Program-made: the position numbers and the translations under genes
Notes under the pieces: generated by a model
Told to the model about the DNA's origin: nothing
What the model saw: the letters and a program-made list of their open reading frames with translations, nothing else
Database searches by the model: none
In this document: positions 10,881 to 21,172 of the stretch, piece after piece
How positions within the stretch are numbered: the stretch's first letter is position 1
Layout: each line of letters starts with the position of its first letter
Origin: Adiantum capillus-veneris
Lineage: Eukaryota; Streptophyta; Polypodiopsida; Polypodiales; Pteridaceae
Direction of reading: 5' to 3'
DNA: 64,000 nucleotides
Assembly (NCBI GenBank): GCA_014529385.2
Contig: CM043963.1
Span: 100,309,412 to 100,373,411 of the forward strand

Positions 10881-11843
10881 ACCTTTGGATGTATTGCTTA
10901 TATTCATGTTCCCAAAGAAACAAGAACAAAGCTTGATGCTCCTGGTCTTAAAGTTATTTTTATTGGATATTTTGACACTTCCAAAGGCTACAAATTCTAT
11001 GACCCTTCCTCCACGAAAGTAATTGTGAATCGTGATGCTACTTTTAACGAACAGCTTATGGGAGGCTCATGGTCCATGGATGATACTAAATCATTGCTTC
11101 ATGCTTTTCCATTTATTTCAGAAGATGAAAATCTTCCTATAGAGCAACTTTCCTCTTCACAACCATCCATTCCAAATGTTGCCAATGATGATATTGATAT
11201 TTTTGTTGATCTGCCTATTGATTTTGAACATGGCTCATGTCATGTTTATGATGAAGATATTGCTGATAATGATTTTTCTACTTCTGAAGATCCCGTTACT
11301 TATGATGAAGCTATCTCTTCACTAAAAAAGGATCAATGGCAAGAGGCTATGGAAGCAGAGTACGATTCTCTTATCTCTAAAGGTACATGGATACTAACTA
11401 AATTACCTCCTGATCGTTCAGCTATTAAATGTAAGTGGGTGTATAAGACAAAAGTAAAAGCAGATGGATCTTTTGACAAGTTCAAGGTGCATTTAGTTGC
11501 AAAAGGTTACTCCCAAGTAGCTGGTGTTGATTATCAAGATACTTTTTCACCAATTGTTCTCATTACAAGTGTTCGAGTTTTATTGGCATTTGTTGTTCAA
11601 TTTGATTTAGAAGCTCATCAAATGGATGTGAGAATTGCTTTTCTTAATGGTGACTTGGAAGAGGAAATTTATATGGAACAACCAGAAGGGTTTGTTATTC
11701 CAGGTAAAGAAGACCTTGTTGCTGAACTCCATAAGGCACTATATGGTCTCAAACAAGCTTCGCAAGCCTCATATACAAAATTTGATCTTTTTCTCACCTC
11801 TAAAGGATTCATCTCTTGCTCGTCAGACCCAACTTATACATAA
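10881..11843 (+). pseudogene. pol: Copia integrase end and reverse transcriptase, N-terminal half
   Basis: The stretch continues the integrase C-terminal region, then an Asp/Glu-rich linker, then RT. Recognisable RT segments are EAMEAEYDSL, KCKWVYKTKVKADG, HLVAKGYSQVAGVDYQDTF and QMDVRIAFLNGDLEEEIYMEQPEGF (split here by commentary only; first 12 residues are most conserved). The FAPV-type segment reads FSPIVL. The frame is lost at 11841 just before the catalytic YVDD. Confidence 0.9.
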
Positions 11844-12079
11844 AACGCCAAGGTAGCAGTTTTGTGATTCTTGCTCTTTATGTTTATGATACCATCCTTG
11901 TTTCCAATTATTTGGGATTTCTTTAGCAAGTGAAAAAGTTATTATCTTTTGCATTCGATATGGTGGATCTTGGAGAGATTCACTCTTGTCTTGGCATTCA
12001 AATCCAATGGAACCGTACAAAAGGTATTTTATTCCTTTGACAATCAAATTTTATTGCAGATACTATTCAAAAATTTGGT
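11844..12079 (+). pseudogene. pol: Copia RT catalytic segment, frameshifted
   Basis: Translating across this gap in changing frames gives LYVYDTILV where the copia YVDD motif belongs, so the catalytic pair is damaged. LLSFAFDMVDLGEIHSCLGIQ follows in the register expected of RT. Several indels are needed to read it. Confidence 0.7.
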
Positions 12080-12769
12080 ATGGAATCTGCACATTCAGCC
12101 AATACACCTTGTCTTGCGAGCTCTATGAAGAATACTTCTGACAATGGCGGTCAACTTTTCACAAATCAACCTTATGCTAACTTGATTGGATGTCTTCAGT
12201 TTGTTGGCATGAACACTCGTCCTAATATTCTGTTTGCTGCTAATTATCTTGGACAACATTTTGCATGTCCTTCTCTTAAGCTTTGGTCTGCTGCAAAGCG
12301 TGTATTGAAATACTTGAAAGGCACTACAGATTTTGGTTTAGTCTATCGACGAAAACTCACATCGGATTCTATGCAATCTCTTTCTCTTTTGGGTTACACA
12401 GATGCAGACTGGGCAAGCTCACATTTATCTATGCGATCTACTAGTGGAAATTGCTTCTTTATAAATGGTTGTCTTGTTTCTTGGACCAACAAGAAACAAC
12501 GTTGTGTTGTAGTTTCTACGACTGAGTCAGAATATGTTGCGGCATCACTTGTAGCTCGTGAGTTGATTTGGCTTCGACAAATGCTGGTTGATATTGGTCA
12601 CCCTCCTCTTTCTAGCACACCCTTACGGTGTGACAACCAAAGTGCTATTAGTCTTGCAAAAGACTATGTTCAACATAATAAGTCAAAGCACATTGCTGTC
12701 CATTATCATTATGTCAGGTATGAAGTACGCAAAGGAACCATTATGGTTGAACACTGTCCAAGTGACTAG
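12080..12769 (+). pseudogene. pol: Copia RT thumb and RNase H
   Basis: The frame contains the RT C-terminal segment (YANLIGCLQFVGMNTRPNI) and the copia RNase H with YTDADWASS, STSGNCFFING, VVSTTESEYVA and RCDNQSAI, covering the catalytic Asp, Glu and Asp. A TAG at 12767 stops it early: the usual ending (MIADILTKGL) follows in the same frame. Confidence 0.9.
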
Positions 12770-13102
12770 ATGATTGCAGACATTTTGACCAAAGGCCTCA
12801 ATGAGTCATGTTTCATCCTCTTGCGCTCGGAGCTTGGAGTTGCTTCGGCCTCCCTCTTTCTAGATTAGCTTATTTGCTATTGTAATAGCTTTGTACATAT
12901 GACATTGTAATCTTTTAGGTACCATGCACTTTGCACACTCCACATTTGCACTTTGTGATATCTAAGTCACTTGAATATTTGTACATAGATGCAGAATTCA
13001 CTTTCACATCATCACCGCTGGTTCATATTTCACATTGTATAGGGGCTTGGGTTTTTCCCTTGAACTCCCCAAGGGTTTTTTTCATCCAAAGCTAGAGACC
13101 TT

Positions 13103-13116
13103 TGTTTGAGTGAGGG
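13103..13116 (+). other. Copia polypurine tract
   Basis: A short purine-rich run (GAGTGAGGG) directly before the 3' LTR. Confidence 0.7.
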
Positions 13117-13259
13117 TGTTGGAGCTATATATGGCTCACTCTACTGAACTTGGTCTCACCTATATATTTGTATCTTGTCCTGAATATGAATCAGTCTTTG
13201 GGAGCGTATATGGTGTGTCTCTTGTCTCGTCTCTCTCTCTTTCTCTCTACATCACAACA
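13117..13259 (+). repeat. 3' LTR of the copia element
   Basis: 143 bp, matching 7797-7939 with three differences and ending CACAACA. It is followed by the target duplication TAAAA. Confidence 0.95.
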
Positions 13260-13602
13260 TAAAACACTTTCTAAAACAAGATCAAATGATAGAAACTAAA
13301 AATACACAAGTCACCTTGAATTCACTAAACCGTACCGCACAAGTGAAAGGACAAAGATTTGAATGCCGAATCACGCCTTTGATGCACCAAACCTCAATTA
13401 AGTGATGATGGAGAAACATATACAATAGTGGTTTTGAGATTTTGAACTCACTCTCTCTCACTTGCAATGTGTAGCTTGAAAGCTTCTCCCACACCAAGAG
13501 TGAAGTTAACAAAGTGGTTGCTACGCCTAAGTCTCTCCTCACGCACAGAATGTTGAGGTGTTGTGTGAGATATTGCATGTTGTTTTACAAGAAGGAGAGG
13601 GG

Positions 13603-13614
13603 CCTATTTATAGG
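13603..13614 (-). promoter_or_regulatory. TATA box in 3' LTR of element B
   Basis: On the minus strand this reads CCTATAAATAGG, a strong plant TATA box. The same site occurs in the 5' LTR at 22006-22017. Confidence 0.6.
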
Positions 13615-15427
13615 TTGGAGACCCCTCATTAAGATTATTGGAAATCCTAATTTACAAGTGAACAAATCAAGATTATGATTTTTTATGAATATCAAAACAT
13701 TGCAGGCCTTCTTTGTCTGCTTGAGTCATGGATGTGGGCTCAAAAGACAGAATTATTGATGGTAGATAAAGTGAAAGTAGAGTTTTAAGGAAGGAGAGAG
13801 AGAGAGATACTACGTACATGTCTTGAGGTGAGGTGTCTTTTATGGTTAGGTCAATGGCTATTTTGTGTTAGTATGTTAGTGGTTAGCATTAGTAATCACT
13901 AGAAAGTTAATGATATATTTACAATGGGTAGAATGAGGTGGATGGTTGAAGTAGTATGGTTGAATGAAGTGAGGAAATCCTTGTGATGGTGAAGTTTGAA
14001 GAAGTTTTGGACTTACTTGTGTAGGTTCCCAAAATGACTATCGATCCTCTTCTTCGTCTTCTCTTCTTTATGCCACCGCCGTCAAGGTTGATTACCGCGA
14101 TGAAAATGGCAATTCGGTTGACGATACTTCTTAATTTGCAGAGGTTAAGCATGGTTTACATGCTGCATTTTATGTATATAGAGAAGGGGTAAGATGGAAT
14201 TGTACTTTGGAAGTAATGGAGAGAGGCATAGAGATGGTGTATGTACATGTAGAGCTCATATGAGAACTATGGAAGTAAGAGGGGAGGTTAATGGTGAAGA
14301 AGGTGAGAGAAACTATGGAAGGTGCAGGTTTGAGTGAGATATTGAGAGGAATGAGTGTGTGTGTGTGTAGAAGTGTGGAAAGAGGTGAGAGAAGACCATG
14401 GGCTACTTGTGAGAAATTAAGTGGGCAGACTGGGGTCCACTCAAAAAATCCTAGCTCACAGGGGGTTGCTCCAAAAATCACCAAAATGTTTGAGGTGATT
14501 ATTCAGCTTTTGGTCCATGTTTTCTTTTTTGACCATCACTTCAAATTCGGAGTGGAGATGGATATAAAAATCCCACCAAAATACCTGTTTTTTTTCACAA
14601 AAAAGTCTTCAGTGGCCCCCCTTTTGTTGAATTTGCATATGGCTCCAAAGGTGAGCCCCTCCTTGCATGAAAGCATGACCTAATTGATTCTTAGGGGTTT
14701 GAAAATATACAAGGTTGTGGATTATGCAAGATATAATACATGGATAAGATGAAAAAAACACGTTAGTATATATAAACCATTTATGGAATCTAGAATAGTG
14801 TCAACTATATATAAATATAAAATGAAAAAAAGAGATATATGAAAATATAAGGAATCAAATGAGGGGACCCTCATTTATTTTTAATGAAGTATGTTTAATT
14901 ACAAGAGATAAGAAAAAAACACCTCTAAGAAATAGGAATTTAGTGAAAGGCAATGACTGATGGTGAAAGGTATTTTTGAAGTTTTCCCTTGGAGTGGATT
15001 CTCACCCAAAAATAAGAGAAGCTTGCATGAAATGATTTTTTATAGAATACGTAGGTAAGAAAAATTATGGTAATGGTGAGTCAATGTACATAGCATACAT
15101 AGGAAAATAACGCACACCTAAGTAGAAATATTTAAATAATTACCAAAATAGTTATAAAAATTCTCTATATTTAGGCCCTATGTACAATGAAATATTTACA
15201 CACAAATGGGTTATAATATATTTTATTTTTTTGATTTTTTTTCTTTTTTGGCTCAACTAGCCCACTGACTAGTTAGTTGAGGGTTTTAAGAAGATATGGG
15301 GAAAGTCCCCGAACTGACACACACCTATGTACAGTGGAAAGGTAAGAATAGCCATAGTGTTTAGGTGATTTTGGTAGGGTGAGGTAACTCACTATGGCAA
15401 CTAGGGAGAGCCGAAAAACGGCTATCA

Positions 15428-15442
15428 TTAGCCCTCCCTCAG
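15428..15442 (-). other. Polypurine tract of element B
   Basis: On the minus strand TGAGGGAGGGCTAA immediately precedes the 3' LTR start TGATAGCC. The roughly 290 bases between it and the integrase gene hold nothing I recognise. Confidence 0.8.
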
Positions 15443-15736
15443 GATGATGGTATATTCATGTACCATCATAAAGCATCTTTTGCAAAGAGAGTGCTTTTGA
15501 GTCCTCTATGATATCTAGTCCCTTGACAGGATTTTCATTGTGTGGATTCTTGTCACACTCATGTTTCATGCAACAAAAATTACATGAGATAGTCGCTCTT
15601 TAACATTTCTTTGGTAGATCCTTTGGTAGAAGGCGACTCAAATAAGGCTTGAAGCGATACCCGTTTACCTTCCTGGAGTGCTCTTTACCATTTAAATCCA
15701 TAAGTTGATAGTAACTTGAATTGAAAGCCTTCTTGA

Positions 15737-16648
15737 CTATGTATGGTCCTTACCATCTAGTTTCAAATTTGGCATCAAAATGATTATCAAGTCGATTGTA
15801 TACCTTAGCACAAGATCTCCTTCCTTGATGCCTTTGTCCTTGAGTTTCTTATCAAGCTTCTCCTTTGCTTGTGTAGCTTTCCTCTTGTAGCACTCATAGT
15901 CTGCTTCTCTTTTCCACTCAAGCTCCACTAGTGTAAGAAGTCGATCCATCCATACCTCTTGATCATCTTGTGCACCTCTTTCATGAAGCCGTATCGTTGG
16001 GATGTTGAGCTTGATAGGCTGCAAAGCCTCTTGAACATAGACCAAGTGAAATGGTGTGAACTCCTTGGCTTCCCTATATGTGGTTCGAAATGCCGACAAG
16101 GCACCATCCAAGAAGTCATCCCATAACTTTGTTTTGTTTTGCAGTATCTTTCTAATGATGCCTGCAATGACACCATTAGCCTTCTCCACCAAACCATTTG
16201 ACTGTGGGTAGTATGGTGTGCTATGACGATGTAGAATGTGAAGCTCTTCACAAACTTCTGTGAGTAAACCCTTCTTGAACCCTGGACCATTATCAGAAAC
16301 AATCTCCAGAGGTGTGTCAAATCTACAACAAATATTAGTGTAGATAAACCTGCTCACTGTTTTTCCATTTACCTTGGCCACACTTTGAGCCTCTACCCAC
16401 CTAGTCATGTAGTCTACAACCGCTAGAATGTAGAGTTTACCATTCTTTGTTCTAAGCAGAGGACCCATAGCATCAATGCCCCACTTTTTAAAGGGTCCAT
16501 TTGCAAGCTCTATTTGCCTTGTACCATGCACCAGCCTTTTATTTCCATTTACCTAACAGTTGTGACAGCTTTTACACCAATGTTGTACATCCACATGCAA
16601 GCTTGGCCAAACATACCCCGCAAGCAAAATATTATTCACAACAGTTAA
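15737..16648 (-). pseudogene. pol: Element B integrase core
   Basis: The integrase inserts the cDNA. The zinc-finger end (CKSCHNC) is near 16560. The core then shows KKWGIDAMGP, VSDNGPGFK and NGLVEKAN, with 35 residues between the second Asp and the Glu. Conserved AFRTTYREAKEFTPFHLVY follows, then a C-terminal domain ending KEGDLVLRY before frame loss at about 15740. The core is intact from 16531, but a TAG (in the C-x2-C region) separates it from the upstream zinc module. Confidence 0.9.
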
Positions 16649-17020
16649 TTATTGGGCAAAATGACCACCACATGCCTCTTCATGCAAATATTTTAAAATG
16701 GTTGGAATTTCCTCAATAGTTGGTACTCTTCTGCACACTTGATCCTTCCCTCTTTGATAGAGGGAGCCTTCTAGGAAGAGATAGAAACTTGCCTTCTTCA
16801 TGAGTCTCCTCTTTTGAGCTTTAGTGAACTCTTGTGGAAACTCGCCCTCCAAAATGTAGGCAATAATTGGAGCCAATGACTCCAACCCCTGGTATCTCGA
16901 TTGCTTGACAATTGTTGACACCATGATGACCTGCACATCTTTCTCAACACATGTAACTGCTTGTTGTGCAAGTAAATTGGCATCTTCATTTTGTTTCCTA
17001 GGAATATGATATAGTTTCAC
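16649..17020 (-). pseudogene. pol: Element B second RNase H end and integrase zinc-binding domain
   Basis: The stretch starts with the C-terminal RNase H motif (HIPRKQNEDANLLAQQA), then a linker with LYQRGKDQVCRRV, and ends with HEEACGGHFAQ. That last piece supplies the two histidines of the HHCC zinc-binding domain. The two cysteines are just downstream past a stop. Confidence 0.85.
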
Positions 17021-17029
17021 TTCTTCAAA

Positions 17030-17446
17030 CTAATTAAACAACCTACGAATGGCATGAACCTTTGTCGTGAGACTTTCATTCTTGCATCCCCAAATGCCTA
17101 AGATTTTCTTTACAATAAGAAGTGCATCCCCCTTTACCATGAGACGTATACCTTGACTAATGCACAGCTTCAAACCATGAATTAGTGTGTCGTATTCTGC
17201 TTCATTGTTGCTAGTTGAACCTGGTAGATTAACCTTCTCTTTCATGACCACCTCTCCACTTGGGTTGAACAACACTAGCCCTCCCCCAGCTTTTCCTATG
17301 ACTCGTCGAAAAGCTCCATCAAAGAACAAGGTAAAAGCATTAGGAATACTTTTAGGTGGTGGCAATGGTAGGGTTTTTACTTCAAGCACCTTAATTTCCT
17401 TCTCATGTACCCTATAAGTGAGAATCCCTGCCAATTGTGCACGCAC
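17030..17446 (-). pseudogene. pol: Element B second RNase H (Tat-type)
   Basis: This is an additional plant/archaeal-type RNase H domain placed after the usual retroviral-type RNase H. The catalytic positions are visible as LFFDGA, SNNEAEYDTLIHGL and VKGDALLIV. Such a dual arrangement is the hallmark of Tat-lineage Ty3 elements. It presumably aids removal of RNA from the hybrid during cDNA synthesis. Confidence 0.85.
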
Positions 17447-17520
17447 ACTATCTTCTACCTTGAAAGAGTATTGAAAGTGTTACAACTCCATAATCCACTT
17501 GGAGATCCTAGTACTAAGAT

Positions 17521-18123
17521 TCATTTGAGATGACACCCAAGGGAACAAATTTTCTGCACAGTGAGAATTACAAAAGGTTTTGGTAGCAAGTAGGATCTAA
17601 ACTTTCTCACTGCAAATATGAGAGAAAGCATCATGAGTTCTGCCTCCGTGTAGCCTCTCTCCAAAGAATTCATGACCCTACTAGAAAAGCAGATGGGTCG
17701 CATCCTGGTACTATGGGGATCTTGCTGTAGCAAAATAGCACCAATTGTTTCTTTCCCAACACTAGATCTAACGAAGAATGTGTACTCCCAACAAGGAGGC
17801 ATGAGTGTTGGTAGCTCTGACAGAATGACTTTGATGTTACAAAAATATTCTTCAAGCTCATTAGACCAAACAAACGCGACTTGTTGTGTCAACTTTTGCA
17901 AAGGGTGAAGTAACTCTGAGGCTAAGTAAATGAAGCGTGACATATACTTCACCTTTTGAATGAATGATATGACCTCTTTGAGATTCTTGGGTGATGGGAG
18001 CTTAATAAGAGCCTTTGCCTTTGAAGGATCCACCTCAATGCCTTTATAGGAAAGCTTGTGACTGAGCAAGATCACTTCATCCTCACCTATGTGGCACTTG
18101 TCCTGGTTGAGTTGACCTCCCAT
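17521..18123 (-). pseudogene. pol: Element B RT thumb and first RNase H
   Basis: The stretch begins in the RT after the catalytic site (QLNQDKCHIGEDEVILLSHK), goes through the connection (KYMSRFIYLASELLHPLQKLT), then the RNase H body (GKETIGAILLQQD, PICFSSRVMNSLERGYTEAE, KFRSYLLPKPFVILT). The DH of the usual TDH motif is lost at a frameshift near 17560. Confidence 0.85.
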
Positions 18124-18126
18124 CTC

Positions 18127-18929
18127 CTAAAGTTTTTTTAAACCTTCTTCTACCTTTTGTAGATGCAATGATTTTGAGCTATAAATGCAGAAATCATCAA
18201 TGAACACCCTAATTGACTTTCCAAAGAATGCTTGAAACACCATGTTCATGAAATGTTGGAAAGTTGCAGGAGCATTTGTCAGGCCAAATGGCATGACTCT
18301 AAAAGCATAACAACCCCAAGGAGTGATGAAGGTTGTTTTTAATTGGTCCTCCAATGCAATCCCTATTTAAAAGTAACCTGAGTAACCATCACACATAGTG
18401 TACTTCTCATGACCAGCTTCATCATTTAGTATCTCATCCTAAAATGTAGATGCAATGATTTTGAGCTATAAATGCAGAAATCATCAATGAACACCCTAAT
18501 TGACTTTCCAAAGAATGCTTGAAACACCATGTTCATGAAATGTTGGAAAGTTGCAGGAGCATTTGTTAGGCCAAATGGAATGACTCTAAAAGCATAACAA
18601 CCCCAAGGAGTGATGAAGGTTGTTTCTAATTGGTCCTCCAATGCAATCCCTATTTGAAAGTAACCTGAGTAACCATCACACATAGTGTACTTCTCATGAC
18701 CAGCTTCCTCATTTAGTATCTCATCCTAAAATGGGAGGGGAAAGTGATCTCTTTCTGTTGCCTCATTGAGCGGATGGTTATCCACACACACCCTCCACTT
18801 GCCGTTTTTCATGGGAGTGACAACAACGAGAGAGACCCACTCTGAATTCTCCACTGGATAAATGTAACCTGCTACGAGAAGCTTTCTTGCCTCCTTGATT
18901 AGATCCTGCTCCTTGATGGCTCCTAGCCT
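18127..18929 (-). pseudogene. pol: Element B reverse transcriptase palm, with internal duplication
   Basis: The N-terminal RT reads from 18929 down: AGYIYPVENSEWVS, VVVTPMKNGKWRVCVD, then YSGYFQI. The catalytic site is VFIDDFCIYSS, with FIDD in the YxDD place. A 287-bp tandem duplication makes the segment from LEDQL to SSKSLHL occur twice (18683-18426 and 18354-18127), so the enzyme is frameshifted and cannot be functional. Confidence 0.9.
18158..18731 (-). repeat. 287-bp tandem duplication inside RT
   Basis: Copies 18158-18444 and 18445-18731 start with TGTAGATGCAATG. They differ at a handful of positions (for example gtcagg/gttagg, ggcatg/ggaatg, tttaaa/tttgaa). The length is not a multiple of three. 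Confidence 0.95.
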
Positions 18930-19157
18930 TCATAGCTTTTGAGCTTTAGGTTTGGCCTCTGGCTTTAGCTTGATCTTGTGTTGAACATCATCTACTCCAC
19001 ACACGTCGGTGTAGTCTTTAGCAAAAAGCTTAGGAAATTTCCTTAACACACCATTGAACTCCTCTCTTTCATCCTTTGTAAGTGTTGTAGACAACATACC
19101 TTTTAACATTCCTTCATCTTCCACATTTTGGTTCTCTTGGGAACCTACCTCCTCCAA
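18930..19157 (-). pseudogene. pol: Element B protease-RT linker
   Basis: The peptide includes FPKLFAKDYTDVCGVD and HKIKLKPEAKPKAQKL, the conserved lead-in to Ty3 reverse transcriptases (F A x x Y x D M P G I, then the K P x x Q segment). A stop separates it from the RT. Confidence 0.8.
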
Positions 19158-19253
19158 ACCTTGACAAGAGGTCTCTTGGTTGGTTGGATTAAACCTTACC
19201 CCTATGACTTCGATGGAAGACTCCTCTTCAGTAACGCTGCCGCTACTTTCTTC

Positions 19254-19574
19254 TTATGAAGTGTTATCGGTCCAATCTTCTTCCGTCTCACTTTGAGATG
19301 ATTCTTCATGGAGCTCCTCTTGGCGTTGCTCCTTCATGTCAAAGACAACCTTCTTATGATTGCCATTCCTGAAAATTAATTTTCCACTCTCCCAATCCTG
19401 CAAAGCTCGCATTTTCATTAGCCATGGTCTTCCTAGGATAAATGGATAACCACTTCCCTTGGTCGACATAACATAAAAATCCACCGCCTTCTTTGCCTTC
19501 TTTTCTTGTCCATGGTCTTTGTGACGTAACTCCTTCTTTCTCCTTACCTTTTCCTTGGCCACACTTAATGACAT
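19254..19574 (-). pseudogene. pol: Element B protease, C-terminal half only
   Basis: VDFYVMSTKGSGYPFILGRPWL is the C-terminal signature of Tat-type retropepsins (shown in pieces: FILGRPWL is the key part). The catalytic D-[ST]-G half, expected about 60-80 residues upstream, is absent from all frames I could read between the zinc knuckle and this point. That suggests an internal deletion. An acidic tail (QSETEEDWTDNTS) follows. Confidence 0.7.
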
Positions 19575-19591
19575 TTGCTTCTAGGTCAACC

Positions 19592-19834
19592 TCATTGGAA
19601 TTTGTCACCTCTACCACATGCACATTTGGGTCTGTTGGCAAAGGCGAAACTCCTTCCACTCCTCGATGGATGTGGTCTTGCTCCATTTGGCCTTTGTAGA
19701 AGTCGTGGTTGTTGACTAGTTCCTTCACCTGAATTTATCACTGGGTAGTTCAAGTTAGGTCTCCCTGGCTCTCCACGAGGCCAAAGACAATTATATATCC
19801 CATGTCTAGACTCTCCGCAATTCCAACATTGCAA
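19592..19834 (-). pseudogene. gag: Element B zinc knuckle (nucleocapsid)
   Basis: CWNCGESRHGIYNC fits C-x2-C-x4-H-x4-C, the gag nucleocapsid knuckle that binds genomic RNA. A Pro/Arg/Gly-rich stretch follows. A frameshift separates it from the capsid part. Confidence 0.85.
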
Positions 19835-19927
19835 GACTCTCCTAGGTTGTGGTGGTTCTTGCTCTTCTGACTTCTTTGCTTGTCCCTTGGGACCTACAGT
19901 TTATGCAAGGTGAATTGAAAAGTTACT

Positions 19928-20539
19928 TTAGGGTTCATTTAACTTTTCAATTACCTCCATTGTTACCTCAGGAATCTCTCTAGATGTTGATGCTTGCAAT
20001 TTTCCCTTAGGTCTAGGACCCTCTATTGGAACCTCTCCCCTTAGGCACTTGAGTTTTCTATACTTCTCAACAACCCTAGTTTCAGCTGCATCAAAGGTAG
20101 CAGGTGCACCCGCTTCAACTTTTATCTTGAGTGTGGGAAAGAGACTAGCTATGAATATCTCCTTCTTTAGGAACTCTGCACCATCACCACCAGGGTTAGC
20201 AAAATTTCTCACCCATACAACCCAAAGACATAGAAACTCTTGTTTATACATGTAGTAGTCATCTAAGTCTTTTTGTTTGTGAGAAACAATGTCTTGCCAT
20301 AGATTTTGAGTGTTTTGGGAATCAAAGAAGTATCTCTTGAAATGATTCATAACTTTTGTGTAATTCCCTTTAACTTCCTCATGCAAAGAGTCAAACCAAG
20401 TGCTAGCATCTTTCCTAAGGACCACCTCAAACATTTCTACACGTTCTTGATCAGTTACTATCCTCTTAATACGGCAAGACATCTTGAAATTTGCTACAAA
20501 TAATTCTGTATCCTCTCCAGGCTCTGGATATTCGGACAT
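19928..20539 (-). pseudogene. gag: Element B gag capsid domain
   Basis: The Retrotrans_gag-type domain shows MSEYPEPGEDTELFVANF, ASTWFDSLHEEV, NHFKRYF and QKDLDDYYMYKQEFLCL. These match the plant Ty3 capsid pattern (W followed by about 18 residues to F, then E x V R). It ends in MEVIEKLNEP before the frame breaks. The true start was probably further upstream. Confidence 0.85.
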
Positions 20540-20639
20540 TAGGCGTTGCCCCCCTCCATTGAATCAGTGTCATAGTGACAACACGTTTTTTGTTTTTCTT
20601 TCTTAAAGATTTATACAATAATATTTTATAAATTGCAAT

Positions 20640-21110
20640 CTATTCTACAAAAAACTAAAAATATTCACATCAAATGACCTATGATAATCAATAAGAGGCA
20701 GGATGACAGGGTTTGGTGACGTGAGAATTTCTCCTACTCTTTGGGCACCAAACATGAACACCATACATTGTTGAAAATGGATTTTTCTACTAATTGCAAT
20801 GTTTATTCTAATGTGTGGAGTGAAATGGGAGGGAAAAACCTCTATTCTTGGGCCATTATCCATTGTCTATGCATGACCTAATGCTTAAAACAAAACAAAA
20901 ATATAGACATCCAAACTAAGGTCGTACCTAACGAGAGGTAAAATAAAAGGATTTACTGAAGCATTTATCTCGGCCAACCTAAGAAGACCTAAAACTCTAC
21001 AAATTACACGTTGAAATTGCAACTTAGTACTAACAATTATGTGTACATTTTGCCTTGCAATGGGAATGAAAGGATCATACAAATTTTTGTGATTCATACA
21101 AACTACTTGA
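20640..21110 (-). repeat. Diverged tandem duplication in the leader of element B
   Basis: Two minus-strand peptide-like frames, 21097-20885 and 20863-20645, align end to end: LRLAEINASVNPFILPL versus AQRVGEILTSPNPVILPL. This indicates a tandem repeat of about 234 bp in the region between primer site and gag. I see no reason to call either a gene. Confidence 0.6.
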
Positions 21111-21153
21111 CTATGCTAAAGGTTGATCCTACACAAAAATACACACACCTTCC

Positions 21154-21172
21154 TCCATGGGGGCACCAAAAT
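21154..21172 (-). other. Candidate primer binding site of element B
   Basis: On the minus strand TTTTGGTGCCCCCATGG starts two bases after the LTR end. TGG at this point is expected of a site complementary to a tRNA CCA end. I cannot assign the tRNA. Confidence 0.5.

Larger units (their letters stand above)
7797..13259 (+). mobile_element. Ty1/copia element with 143-bp LTRs
   Basis: The element has matching LTRs, a tRNA-iMet primer site and copia gene order (gag, protease, integrase, RT, RNase H). It is flanked by TAAAA on both sides (7792-7796 and 13260-13264). The uninterrupted target is visible in the other LTR of element B near 21662. The three LTR mismatches in 143 bases indicate modest age, yet all genes carry stops or frameshifts. 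It must be younger than B because it sits in only one of B's LTRs. Confidence 0.95.
7301..15427 (-). repeat. 3' LTR of element B, interrupted by a copia insertion
   Basis: The homology to 21173-23828 is continuous except for the insertion 7797-13259 plus its 5-bp duplication. The minus-strand start TGATAGCC contains a short GCCGTTTTTCGGC hairpin. The two LTRs are nearly identical by eye. Any long frames inside it, such as 14291-14683, recur in the other LTR only because the LTRs are copies. Confidence 0.9.

Noticed and set aside
14291-14683. 130-codon frame, identical to one at 22696-23088, as a conserved gene
   Set aside because: Both lie in the LTRs of element B, which are copies of each other; no domain is visible.
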